Of a stretch of 64,000 bases of DNA, positions 44,217 through 52,439 are shown one piece after another. Positions within the stretch are counted from its first letter, which is position 1. Each line of letters begins with the position of its first letter. Where the stretch lies: the NCBI GenBank assembly GCA_963763495.1, contig CAVXOY010000019.1:1-64000 (forward strand), read 5' to 3'. The notes beneath the pieces are model-generated. The model had not been told where the DNA came from. It searched no databases and was given only the letters and a program-made list of their open reading frames with translations. A program made the translations under genes and the position numbers. This stretch comes from DAOUEO01 sp963763495. Lineage in GTDB: Bacteria; Chloroflexota; Dehalococcoidia; DSTF01; JALHUB01.

Positions 44217-45194
44217 TTGAGGATACTGGTCGTAGGTGGCGCCGGCTACATCGGCAGCGTAACTGTGGCGGACCTGCTGGCGGCGGGACATCAGGTCGTC
44301 GTCTTCGACAGTCTGGTGACCGGCCATGCCCAGGCGGTGACGCCGGGAGCGGAGCTGGTCGTCGGTGATCTGGAAGACCGCGAACTCCTGGAGGTCGTCT
44401 TCGAGCGCTGGAAGTTCGACGGCGTGGTGTTCTACGGGGGGTTCATCGCCGCCGGCGAGTCGATGCAGGTCCCGGGGCGCTACTTCTTCAACAACGTCGC
44501 GAACGTCATCAACCTGCTGAACGCGATGGTCGACCACGGGGTGCTGCGCTTCGTGTTCAGCTCCAGCGCCGGTGTGTACGGCGAGCCGCCGACGGCGCCC
44601 ATCCCGGAGGACGCGCCGATTGCCCCTCTCAATCCTTACGGAGAATCGAAGGCATTAGTGGAGCGGCTCCTCCGCTGGTATGACAGCCAATGCGGCCTCC
44701 GCTACGCCTCGCTCCGCTACTTCAACGCCGCCGGCGCGACGGAGAGGCTGGGAGAAGACCACCGGCCGGAGACTCACCTGATCCCGGTGGTCCTGGAGGT
44801 AGCGCTGGGGAAGCGGCAGGCTATCGATATCTACGGGACGGACTACCCGACGCCGGACGGCAGTTGCATCCGCGACTACGTGCACGTATCCGACCTGGCG
44901 CAGGCCCATTTCCGGGCGCTGGAGCGGTGCGAGCAGGGGAGCGCCGTCTACAACCTGGGCGTCGGCCAGGGGTTCTCCAACCGCGAGGTGGTGGAGACGG
45001 CCCGCCGCGTTACGGGACATCCGATCCCAGCGCGGGAGGCGCCACGACGGCCGGGCGACCCGGCGACGTTAGTGGCGAGCGCCGAGCGGGCCCGCCGGGA
45101 GTTGGGCTGGGAGCCGCGTTTCACTGATCTGGGCGAGATCATCGAGAGCGCCTGGCGATGGCACCAGGCACACCCCAACGGCTACGGGGGCTAG
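44217..45194 (+). CDS. galE: UDP-glucose 4-epimerase GalE
   Basis: Extended short-chain dehydrogenase that interconverts UDP-glucose and UDP-galactose. The NAD-binding GGAGYIGS is at residues 7-14, VFSSSAGVYGEPP carries the catalytic Ser, and Tyr141/Lys145 are in NPYGESKALVERLL. RYFNAAGATERLGEDHRPET, HLIPVVLEVALGKRQAIDIY and TPDGSCIRDYVHVSDLAQAH are GalE signatures. TTG start at 44217, only three bases after the fabF stop, so it is likely translated from the same message. 325 residues. It probably supplies sugar nucleotides for wall or surface polymers. Confidence 0.95.
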   Translation: MRILVVGGAGYIGSVTVADLLAAGHQVVVFDSLVTGHAQAVTPGAELVVGDLEDRELLEVVFERWKFDGVVFYGGFIAAGESMQVPGRYFFNNVANVINLLNAMVDHGVLRFVFSSSAGVYGEPPTAPIPEDAPIAPLNPYGESKALVERLLRWYDSQCGLRYASLRYFNAAGATERLGEDHRPETHLIPVVLEVALGKRQAIDIYGTDYPTPDGSCIRDYVHVSDLAQAHFRALERCEQGSAVYNLGVGQGFSNREVVETARRVTGHPIPAREAPRRPGDPATLVASAERARRELGWEPRFTDLGEIIESAWRWHQAHPNGYGG

Positions 45195-45254
45195 CGGCGG
45201 AAAAAGACGCGGAGTCAGGCGGAAGGTAGCTCCTCTGAGCCAACACGCTTCCGG

Positions 45255-45503
45255 TTAGCCGCGGGCAAGCGCCTCTCTGGGAAGCATCCCCTCGAGAATA
45301 CGCTCTAGGGCCATCGTGTGAGAGCAGACTCCCCTAACGGCAAAGAAATCGCAAGTGCAGTGCCAGCACTCCTGGTCGAGGCTCACGTGGTGGGCATCGT
45401 TCTCGCCCTGGAAGTCGACGGCGAACTTCCGAAAGCGAAGGCGGTGCCGCTCCTCGGCGTAGCGCTTGGCCTTTTCGATTTTGCCGATGAGGCTGGAGTT
45501 CAT
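45255..45503 (-). CDS. Small SWIM zinc-finger protein
   Basis: 82 residues. The SWIM motif C-x-C...C-x-H is complete: Cys49 and Cys51 (CWHCTCDFF), then Cys60 and His62 (GVCSHTMALERI). The N-terminus is basic and helical (KIEKAKRYAEERHRLRFRKF). SWIM domains bind DNA, RNA or proteins, often in larger proteins (SWI2/SNF2, MuDR); here the domain stands alone. ATG 45503 follows AAGGAGAG. A strong promoter and a 130-base leader ending in an intrinsic terminator stand before it, suggesting regulation by attenuation. Convergent with galE. Confidence 0.85.
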   Translation of the reverse strand: MNSSLIGKIEKAKRYAEERHRLRFRKFAVDFQGENDAHHVSLDQECWHCTCDFFAVRGVCSHTMALERILEGMLPREALARG

Positions 45504-45637
45504 GTCTGCTCTCCTTAATGTACTGCAGAATGAAAAGGCACCGGGCGCTGTTAGCCGGTGCCTTACGTATCTAGTATTCGGTTGAAAGCCGCGCCACCCA
45601 TAGCGGGAAACGTCCTCTCCAATGCGGCTCGTCTGAT
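45504..45637 (-). ncRNA. 5' leader with terminator before the SWIM gene (candidate cis-regulatory RNA)
   Basis: From the inferred transcription start near 45637 to the ATG. In RNA order: a stem AGCCGC/GCGGCT (forward 45624-45629 with 45587-45592) closing a 31-base loop that holds a CCC/GGG hairpin, a linker, then the terminator stem CCGGTGCC/GGCACCGG (forward 45555-45562 with 45537-45544) followed by TTTTCATT on the minus strand. The terminator ends 30 bases before the start codon. The layout is that of a riboswitch or other attenuator. I do not recognise a known class. Confidence 0.55.
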
Positions 45638-45643
45638 GATGAA

Positions 45644-45672
45644 ATTGTAGGTGATCGGGGGCGGCGCGTCAA
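45644..45672 (-). promoter_or_regulatory. Promoter for the SWIM gene leader
   Basis: On the minus strand TTGACG (forward 45667-45672), 17-base spacer, TACAAT (forward 45644-45649). Five of six at both boxes. Confidence 0.65.
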
Positions 45673-45723
45673 GCGTCTTAACCCTACCCAGCCACCCACA
45701 GCACCCCGATTTTTCACCGCTGC

Positions 45724-46371
45724 TCAGGGCGGTAGGGTCAGGCGAGACGCTCGACCGGCGAGCGAAGGCCGATGGAAGTCAGGCGGGAAAACGGCGAGGC
45801 ACTGATAGCGGGCGCCGCCCGGCTCCAGGAAGCTCTGCATCAGGCTCACGGCGTTGACGGTCATCGCCGCGCTAGGGGGAGCCGAGAACGAGCCGAGGAG
45901 GTCGGCCAGGCGGCCTCTCTCTTCGGGGGTGGCATCGTCGGGGACGCGGGCAAGCGTGAGATGAGGGGCGAAAGGCCGGCTTTCGCGGGGGAAGCCCAGC
46001 GGCGTCAGCGCCTTCTCGACAAGCGCGGCCAGCCCCGCCAGCCCCTCAACATCCCCCTCTAGACCGACCCAGATGACGCGCAGCCGCTGCCGCCCGCCGA
46101 AGCCGCCTACGTGCCCCAAGCGCAGCTCGAAGGCAAAGGGATCGACGATAGCGGCAGCGAGAGCGCTTTCGATCTCCCTTCGCTTCGCGGCGGGGACTTC
46201 GCCGAGGAACTTGAGGGTCAGGTGGATGCCCTCAGGGCGGACCCAGCGGAGGCGGCTCGTCGTGCGCGCCTTGAGGTCTCCTTGGAGACGGCCCAGGGCG
46301 TCTCGCACAGCGGTTGGGAGCTCGCAGGCGACGAAGAGGCGGAGGCCGCGGTCTCTGTCAGCGCCGGTCAT
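45724..46371 (-). CDS. thpR: RNA 2',3'-cyclic phosphodiesterase ThpR (LigT family)
   Basis: 2H phosphoesterase acting on cyclic phosphate ends of RNA. 215 residues: LRLFVACELPTAVRDALGRL, RWVRPEGIHLTLKFLGEVP (first H-x-T motif HLTL), SRPFAPHLTLARVPDD (second H-x-T motif HLTL) and MTVNAVSLMQSFLEPGGARY, the standard ThpR order. The start overlaps the end of the amidohydrolase gene by 14 bases. Last gene of a leftward run with folE at its head. Confidence 0.93.
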   Translation of the reverse strand: MTGADRDRGLRLFVACELPTAVRDALGRLQGDLKARTTSRLRWVRPEGIHLTLKFLGEVPAAKRREIESALAAAIVDPFAFELRLGHVGGFGGRQRLRVIWVGLEGDVEGLAGLAALVEKALTPLGFPRESRPFAPHLTLARVPDDATPEERGRLADLLGSFSAPPSAAMTVNAVSLMQSFLEPGGARYQCLAVFPPDFHRPSLAGRASRLTLPP

Positions 46372-47218
46372 CGGGCAATCCCAAGAGGCGGAGGGCGTTA
46401 CCGCCCAGGATAAGGCGCAGTTCTTGCTCGCTCAGGCCCGCCTTCCGGGTCTCCCGCAGACAGCGCTTCTGGGAGAGGAAAGGGAAGTCGCTGGCGAAAA
46501 GGATACGCTCGCCGCCGAGGATATCGATGGCGTGGCGATAGACGCTGGGGCTGTAGAGAAGAGGCGTGGCGGCGGTGTCGAAGTAGGTGGTGGCCAGCGC
46601 CTTCTTCACCCTGGGCATGAGGCCGTAGAAGGGCAGGCCGCCGCCCCAATGGGCAGCAACGACGGTCACGCCGGGCGCCTTCTCGATGAAGCGATAGAGG
46701 GCCTTGAGGGTGAGGCCGCTCTTGCCGGGGTAGCTGTGGCCCACAGGCTCGCTGACATGGAAGAGGAGGGCTAGGCCATGTGTCTTGGCCGCCCAGACGA
46801 GCAGATCGGCCTCCGGGCTCGCCGCCAGGTCATAGCCCTGATCGTCGGGCCGCAGCTCGCCGAGGCCGAGGGCTCCCGCCCGGGCGCAGCGCTCGATCTC
46901 GGCTCGCGCCTCGTCGCCGGCCGCGGGCTGGACGATGCAGAAGGGCAGCAGGCGGCCGTTGCTGGCGGCAGCGCTCTCCAAGATATAGTCGTTGGTCTGT
47001 CGACAGAGGGCAACGTCCTGCCAGGCGAAGTTGACGACGACGCTCTTGTCGATGCCGGCTTCATCCATGCTGGCCAGCAGGTCGTCGGCGGTGGCCAGCG
47101 ATGCCTTGGGGTTGCTGTACAGCTCACGGAAGGTGGGGTCGCGCCGCAGGTAGTCATCGCGGCGGCGGCAGACCTCCGGCGGGAAGACGTGGGCGTGAAA
47201 ATCGACAATCATGGGCAA
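46358..47218 (-). CDS. Amidohydrolase-family metal-dependent hydrolase
   Basis: 286 residues; the start is ATG 47218 or ATG 47212. MIVDFHAHVFPPEVCRRRDD has the metal-binding H-x-H near the N-terminus. DKSVVVNFAWQDVALCRQTN, LGELRPDDQGYDLAA, LLFHVSEPVGHSYPG (His), VTVVAAHWGGGLPFYGLM (His) and RILFASDFPFLSQK (catalytic Asp) follow the amidohydrolase_2 pattern seen in aminocarboxymuconate decarboxylase-like enzymes. Substrate unknown. It lies between the glycosyltransferase and thpR. Confidence 0.88.
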   Translation of the reverse strand: MPMIVDFHAHVFPPEVCRRRDDYLRRDPTFRELYSNPKASLATADDLLASMDEAGIDKSVVVNFAWQDVALCRQTNDYILESAAASNGRLLPFCIVQPAAGDEARAEIERCARAGALGLGELRPDDQGYDLAASPEADLLVWAAKTHGLALLFHVSEPVGHSYPGKSGLTLKALYRFIEKAPGVTVVAAHWGGGLPFYGLMPRVKKALATTYFDTAATPLLYSPSVYRHAIDILGGERILFASDFPFLSQKRCLRETRKAGLSEQELRLILGGNALRLLGLPDDRR

Positions 47219-47243
47219 GCAGTAAGAAGAAAGATCCTCAACG

Positions 47244-48474
47244 TTACAGCGCGGAAGCGGCCGCCGCTTCGTTATCGCTCAGCAATTCTCGATAGATGGA
47301 CTCTATGGCATCGGCGATGTTGCCCCAGCCGAAGCCTTTCACCGCCTCGCGGGCCGTCCGTCCGAAGCTTTGGCGCAACTCGTCGTCGCTCAGGAGGAGG
47401 GCCATCCGCTCGGCAAACGGCTGCGGGTAGTGCCAGGGAATGAGATAGCCTGTCTCGCCGTCGCGGACGGTGGCGGTGAGGCCGCCGACGCGGGAGGCGA
47501 CGACGGGCGTGCCACAGGCCATGGCCTCCAGGGCCACCAAACCGAAGCTTTCGTAGTAGGAGGGCACGACGCAGAGATCGGCGGCGTTGTAGAAGAGGGG
47601 AAGCCGGTCGTGGTCGACGGACCCCAGGAAATTCACCCGGGGAGTGATGCCGAGGTCGGAGGTCAGCCACTGCAGCCGCTTTATCTCATCGGTAGCCGTA
47701 CCGTCGCCGCCGACGATGAAGACCTGGAAGTCGGTCTCTCGCTTTCAGTTGGGCGGCAGCCGCGAGGAGGACGTCGACGCCTTTCAGGGGCTCGATGCGC
47801 CCGACGAAGAGGACCATCCTCTTGCCGTTGAGGTTGAGGGCGGCACGGGCGGTCTCTTTGTCGCTGGGCTTGAAGAGGTCGAGGTCAACGCCGCAGGGCA
47901 CGACGGAGATTCGGCTGGGGTCGGCTTCGTAGATATCTTCGAGGATCCGCTTCTCGTGTTCGGTGGCGCAGACGATGCGGTCCGCCTGCCGCGCTACCTG
48001 CCGCTCCCCTTCGATCCGGCCGGGCGGCTCGCGCTCGGCAACGGGAGCGAGCTTCTTCGCCTCAGCGAGCGTATGGAACATCGCCACGAGGGGGATGTTC
48101 CAGCGTTCCCTCAAGGACAACCCGACCAGGCCGGACAGCCAGTAGTGGCTGTGAATCAGATCGTACTCCGTCCCCTCGGCCTGCTGGAAGGAGAGCAATT
48201 CGCGCTCGAAGTCCCCCAGGTAACGGTAGAGTTCGCCCTTTCCAGTCGTCTCCGGCGGTCCCGCCCGCAGGTGAATGACGCGGACGTTCTCGCTGGAGGA
48301 GACAACGTCGGGGCTGGAGGCGTCGGCGCGGCGGGTGAAGATGTCGACAGGGTAGCCGCGCGCGCCCATCTCGCGGCTAAGCTCGCGCACGTAGACATTC
48401 ATGCCTCCCGTCTCGGGCCAGCCCAGCTTGGCCAGAGGGCAGGTGTGGGCGCTGATGACGGCTATGCGGCGCAC
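47244..48474 (-). CDS. Glycosyltransferase family 4, MshA/sucrose-phosphate-synthase-like (one frameshift)
   Basis: From ATG 48474: RRIAVISAHTCPLAKLGWPE, TGGMNVYVRELSREMGARGY, DLIHSHYWLSGLVGLSLRER, VVPCGVDLDLFKPSDKETAR and MVLFVGRIEPLKGVDVLLAA. The frame shifts near 47740, then VNFLGSVDHDRLPLFYNAAD, LCVVPSYYESFGLVALEAMA, CGTPVVASRVGG. The GT4 nucleotide-sugar motif E-x(7)-E lies in YYESFGLVALEAMACG. The joined length is about 410 residues. Resembles MshA and related enzymes; the acceptor is unknown. MshC/MshD-type genes are not seen, so I do not assign mycothiol. Confidence 0.87.
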
Positions 48475-48504
48475 GATGCTCGCTCGACTCCTCGATATCC
48501 TCGC

Positions 48505-49485
48505 CTAGGGCCGCCGGATGAGGCAGCGATGCACATCTAGGTCTCTGCCACCAAGATCGTACTTGTAGGGCTCGTCGCCCCGCAAGAAATCGAAATGCCT
48601 TCTTCCCTCTTCGATGGCGTTGCGCAGCACCAGGGCCTTAGAGATGAGCCCCACCGAGAGGAAAGACAGATCGGGGTCATAGCCACTGTTATACAACAAA
48701 ACCCTCTTTTCGTCTTCAAAGCAGAGAAGAGAGGCAACACTCCGGCCGTTCATCTCCAGCATGTAGAGGGTGATCAGCCCTTCCGCCGCCAGGGCCAGCG
48801 CCGCGTGCCGGAAGAAGCGCTCCATCTCTGGGGTCATGAATTGAGACTTATCGCAGCGCAGGGTCATGAGACCGAGGAAGGTATCCATTCCGTCAGCGAC
48901 GGCGGCGGGCGCCTTGAGAGCAGCGAGACGCAGCGAGACGGCGGTGTTCTGGAGGCGGCGCATCTTCCGTCGCAGCTCATGGCGGTTCTTCTTGCCAAGC
49001 TGCGCCAGGTATTCATCCCAGGTGGGGGGCAGGTCAAGCTGCGGGCAGACCGCCTCCCGATCGACGCGCACCTCGAGACCGCGCTCGCGGGCGAGGGCGG
49101 GGAGAAGGGTGAGGGTGGGGGAGCCGGCAGCGAGACCGTGCAGATCCATCTCCGTCCAGTCCTCTTCTTGCAGAGTGTCGAGGATGAGGGCGAGGACCTC
49201 TCTCTCCTGTCCCGGCGCGATGACGAAGTCCATGTAGTCGCAGATGTTGTGATCGCCGATCAGCGAGAGGCTTGTCCCATCACGCAGGAGGGGGGCGACG
49301 GCGACGAGCCGTCCGCCGTCACGGACGGTCAGAAAGAGGGGCTGACGCCCGCCGGCAAACTCCTCGATCCAGACACGCTGCCAGACGGGATCACAGAATA
49401 CCTTGCCGGCGCGGTCGCCATCGAGGAGGGTCTGCCACTCGTCCTGCAGGCCTTCCAGTTCCTCGCGGGCGACGGCATAGGCCAC
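48505..49485 (-). CDS. GNAT/FemAB-like acyltransferase (CelD/BcsL type)
   Basis: About 326 residues. I choose GTG 49485, which follows AGGGAAGG and sits five bases after the folE stop; a longer reading would overlap folE. VFCDPVWQRVWIEEFAGGRQ, LFLTVRDGGRLVAVAPLLRD, CDYMDFVIAPGQEREVLALI, LGKKNRHELRRKMRRLQN (basic loop), LYMLEMNGRSVASLLCFEDE and HFDFLRGDEPYKYDLGGRDL are features of the large GNAT branch linked to polysaccharide synthesis clusters. The neighbouring glycosyltransferase supports a role in surface sugar or lipid modification. Confidence 0.83.
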   Translation of the reverse strand: MAYAVAREELEGLQDEWQTLLDGDRAGKVFCDPVWQRVWIEEFAGGRQPLFLTVRDGGRLVAVAPLLRDGTSLSLIGDHNICDYMDFVIAPGQEREVLALILDTLQEEDWTEMDLHGLAAGSPTLTLLPALARERGLEVRVDREAVCPQLDLPPTWDEYLAQLGKKNRHELRRKMRRLQNTAVSLRLAALKAPAAVADGMDTFLGLMTLRCDKSQFMTPEMERFFRHAALALAAEGLITLYMLEMNGRSVASLLCFEDEKRVLLYNSGYDPDLSFLSVGLISKALVLRNAIEEGRRHFDFLRGDEPYKYDLGGRDLDVHRCLIRRP

Positions 49486-49489
49486 CGTA

Positions 49490-50107
49490 TCACCTTCCCT
49501 GAACCAAGGAGAGGAACTCGGCACGGGTAAGGGCGCTGCGGCGGAAGGAGCCGCGAACGGCGGAGGTGACGACACGGCTGCCCGGCTTCTTGATGCCGCG
49601 CATTGTCATGCAGAGGTGCTCGGCCTCGACGACGACAGCAACGCCGTCGGGCTGGAGGCACTCCTGAATCGTGTCCGCCACCTGGGATGTCAGGCGCTCC
49701 TGGACCTGAGGGCGCTTGGCGTAGGCGTCGACGACGCGGGCGAGCTTGCTTATGCCAACGACGCGCCCCTTGGGGACGTAGCCGACGTGGGCGACGCCGT
49801 AGAAGGGGAGGAAGTGGTGCTCGCAGAGGGAGTAGAAGGGGATGTCCTTGATGATGACCATCTCGTCGTGGCTCTCCTCAAGGCTCTCGCTGAGAATGCG
49901 CCGGGGGTCGAAGTTGACGCCGGCGAACAGCTCCTGGTACATGCGGGCGATGCGCTGGGGAGTAGCGACGAGGTCGGGGCGATCGGGGTCGTCGCCGATG
50001 GCGGTTATGATCTCGCGCATCGCCGCCACCACGCGCTCCTCGTCCACGCTGGGAGAGTCCCGCAGCAGCCCGATGGTCGCGTCTTCGGTTGGATCATCGA
50101 ATTCCAT
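49490..50107 (-). CDS. folE: GTP cyclohydrolase I FolE
   Basis: First step of folate synthesis. 205 residues: ERVVAAMREIITAIGDDPDR, PDLVATPQRIARMYQELFAG, IIKDIPFYSLCEHHFLPFYG (zinc Cys and His), VAHVGYVPKGRVVGISKLAR, VVDAYAKRPQVQERLTSQVA and VVVEAEHLCMTMRGIKKPGS (second zinc Cys), all conserved. It begins the leftward folE-GNAT-GT4-amidohydrolase-thpR run. Confidence 0.97.
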   Translation of the reverse strand: MEFDDPTEDATIGLLRDSPSVDEERVVAAMREIITAIGDDPDRPDLVATPQRIARMYQELFAGVNFDPRRILSESLEESHDEMVIIKDIPFYSLCEHHFLPFYGVAHVGYVPKGRVVGISKLARVVDAYAKRPQVQERLTSQVADTIQECLQPDGVAVVVEAEHLCMTMRGIKKPGSRVVTSAVRGSFRRSALTRAEFLSLVQGR

Positions 50108-50164
50108 ATCGGCCTCTTTTCCGGGGAAACCCGCGCCCTATTGTGTGCGAAGGGGTCACTTTAG

Positions 50165-50194
50165 ATTGTAGCAGTTGGTGGATGGGAGCGGCAA
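50165..50194 (-). promoter_or_regulatory. Promoter for the folE run
   Basis: On the minus strand TTGCCG (forward 50189-50194), 18-base spacer, TACAAT (forward 50165-50170). Confidence 0.5.
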
Positions 50195-50302
50195 ACGCCA
50201 AATACGGATGGCTGTCTCCCTTTGGACAGCGAGAAGAACGCAGCCAAGCACACCCAAGGGGTCGCATCCGGCATCACGGACGGGATCGGCGGAATGAGAG
50301 GG

Positions 50303-51439
50303 CTAGGCCCAGCCCATCGCCTTTTCGATGGCGGCGAGGTCGGCGGGAAGCTCGTGGAGGTCGGGCTTGGCGCTCATCGCCGTATCGGGGTCTTTGAGGC
50401 CGTTGCCGGTGATGACGCAGACCACGGTCTGACCGGCCAGCGACAGCCCTTCCCTCGCCATCTTGAGGAGACCCGCTACTGAGGCGGCAGAGGCCGGCTC
50501 GCCGAAGATGCCTTCTTCGCGGGCGAGGCGGTAGTAGGCGGCGATGATCTCGTCGTCGGTGACGGCGGCGATGACGCCGCGGGACTCGTCGCGGGCGGCG
50601 ACGGCGCTCTCCCAGCTCGCCGGGTTGCCGATGCGGATGGCGGTGGCGATGGTCTGGGGATCGGCGACGGGCTTGCCCTCGACGATGGGGGCAGCGCCGG
50701 CGGCCTGGAAGCCCATCATGCGCGGCCGCTTGTTGGCCTCACGCAGGCGGTAGTATTCGAGGAAGCCGCGCCAGTAGGCGGTTATGTTGCCGGCATTGCC
50801 GACGGGGATGAACAGGTAGTCGGGGGCGTCGCCGAGGGCGTCGACGATCTCGAAGGCGGCGGTCTTCTGGCCCTCGATGCGGTAGGGGTTGACGGAGTTG
50901 ACAAGGGCAATGGGGTGCTTGTCGGTGATGAGACGGGCGATACGGAGGGCGGCGTCGAAGTTGTCGTCGATGGCGATGATCTTGGCGCCGTGGGCGACGG
51001 CCTGGGCGAGCTTGCCCTGGGCGATGCGGCCGCGGGGGACGACGACGTAGACCTCCAGGCCGCAGTGGGCGGCAAAGGCGGCAGCGGAGGCGCTGGTGTT
51101 GCCGGTGGAAGCGCACATGACGGCTTTGTTGCCCTCTTCGACGGCCTTGGCGACGGCAACGACCATGCCCCGGTCTTTAAAGGAGCCGGTGGGGTTGCAG
51201 GATTCGAGCTTGAAGTAGAGGGCGCCGCAGCCGACCTCTTTCTCCAGACAGCGCGAGCGCACAAGCGGGGTCTCTCCCTCCCCCATGTAGAGCAGGGGGG
51301 TTGCATCGCCGATGGGCAGGTGGTCACGGTAGCGACGGAGGACTCCGGGACCCGGCGACTCGCCCTTCTCGCCTTTCCACTGTCCACGGGGGAACGTCGT
51401 TGTCTTACTGCTCTTTTTCTCTGGTGAGACCGGCGGCAT
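50303..51439 (-). CDS. thrC: Threonine synthase ThrC
   Basis: PLP enzyme converting O-phosphohomoserine to threonine. 378 residues. VLRRYRDHLPIGDATPLLYM is a typical threonine-synthase start, LESCNPTGSFKDRGMVVAVA carries the PLP lysine (Lys88), and ASTGNTSASAAAFAAHCGLE, IPVGNAGNITAYWRGFLEYY and VVCVITGNGLKDPDTA follow. The first 35 bases overlap the coiled-coil gene upstream; the true start may be somewhat later, since the first 30 residues are poorly conserved. Part of the leftward hom-coiled-coil-thrC group. Confidence 0.95.
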   Translation of the reverse strand: MPPVSPEKKSSKTTTFPRGQWKGEKGESPGPGVLRRYRDHLPIGDATPLLYMGEGETPLVRSRCLEKEVGCGALYFKLESCNPTGSFKDRGMVVAVAKAVEEGNKAVMCASTGNTSASAAAFAAHCGLEVYVVVPRGRIAQGKLAQAVAHGAKIIAIDDNFDAALRIARLITDKHPIALVNSVNPYRIEGQKTAAFEIVDALGDAPDYLFIPVGNAGNITAYWRGFLEYYRLREANKRPRMMGFQAAGAAPIVEGKPVADPQTIATAIRIGNPASWESAVAARDESRGVIAAVTDDEIIAAYYRLAREEGIFGEPASAASVAGLLKMAREGLSLAGQTVVCVITGNGLKDPDTAMSAKPDLHELPADLAAIEKAMGWA

Positions 51440-52427
51440 GCTGCTGCAACTCCTTTATCTCTCTCTTTAGATCGTCAATCTGGCGCTGTTTTAGTTGTTG
51501 CTGGTTCTGAGTGAGCTTGAAAAGGTACTCCGCCATCTCGTCCCGGTACTGTTCCAGCCTTCCGCTGAGGACATCGAGGCGGCCCTCATAGCCATGATGC
51601 TTGCCGTCGAGGGCGGAGAGGATGTTCTGCTGCTCCTCGGCACGGGCTTTCATCTCATTGATCGTCTCTTCAAGCTGAGTGGCCCGTCCCTCCAGGCGCT
51701 GGCGTTCCACCCGCTGGAGCTCGATGCGACCCATAAGCTCGTTGAAGCTCTGGACTTTTCTCTTTTGCTCCTCAAGCTCAGATTCGACGCGGCGGATGAC
51801 GTCGGTGACGAGGCGGCCCCTCTCGCTTTCGCCCTCAGCCGCTCTCGTCAGACCTTCCAGAGCGGACTCTATCTCAGGCAGTTTCTGCTCGAGACGGTTG
51901 ACCGCCTCAACATTGCGGCCGATCCGGGTCTCTATTTCCTCTAGACGCCGCCCTAGCTGTTCAGCGCGAAGGGAGAGGGCGGCGGCAGACTCTTGTTGTC
52001 GCCGCGCCGCCTCGTCCGCGGTGCTCTGCCGCTCCAAGAGGGAATCGACCTGTCGCTCGACCTGCTGGACCGTCCGCGCCAGCTCACCGCGTTCCTGTCG
52101 CGTCCTCTCGCTATCGGCCTGACGCAGGCGCGCTTCCTCTTCGACCTGGGCGCTGATCTTCTCGCGTTCCTGCTGCAGTTGGCCCACGACGGCCTGGATC
52201 TGGTTGAGCCCTTCCTGAGCCGCGGATACGCCGGCCACCTGAGAGTTGAGGCTGACAAGGGAGGAGTCGAAGTGATGCGACTGGTCGAGAAGCTGGCTGA
52301 GGAGCGTTTGGAGTTGCTCTACCTGTTGCTCAAGCTTGCCCACCTGGGCCTTGGCGCGATGGGCTTCTTCGTGGAGCCAGCGAAGACCGTCGCCGGTTTC
52401 CTCTTTCTTCTGCTTTTCGCTGGGCAT
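51405..52427 (-). CDS. Coiled-coil protein of unknown function
   Basis: 340 residues, nearly all heptad-type coiled coil rich in Glu, Gln, Arg and Leu: LHEEAHRAKAQVGKLEQQVE, LQTLLSQLLDQSHHFDSSLV, RQERGELARTVQQVERQVDS, RRLEEIETRIGRNVEAVNRL, ELEEQKRKVQSFNELMGRIE, YLFKLTQNQQQLKQRQIDDL. No signal, membrane helix, Walker motif or hinge domain is seen, so it is not an SMC protein. It lies between hom (12-base gap) and thrC (35-base overlap). Translation coupling with amino-acid genes is odd; its role is unknown. Confidence 0.75.
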   Translation of the reverse strand: MPSEKQKKEETGDGLRWLHEEAHRAKAQVGKLEQQVEQLQTLLSQLLDQSHHFDSSLVSLNSQVAGVSAAQEGLNQIQAVVGQLQQEREKISAQVEEEARLRQADSERTRQERGELARTVQQVERQVDSLLERQSTADEAARRQQESAAALSLRAEQLGRRLEEIETRIGRNVEAVNRLEQKLPEIESALEGLTRAAEGESERGRLVTDVIRRVESELEEQKRKVQSFNELMGRIELQRVERQRLEGRATQLEETINEMKARAEEQQNILSALDGKHHGYEGRLDVLSGRLEQYRDEMAEYLFKLTQNQQQLKQRQIDDLKREIKELQQHAAGLTREKEQ

Positions 52428-52439
52428 GGCAGCGGGCCC

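Noticed and set aside
45537..45562. Resemblance to the 16S rRNA 530-loop (GCACCGGCTAAC on the minus strand)
   Set aside because: The similarity is about 12 bases and ends at once. The segment is one arm of a terminator hairpin.
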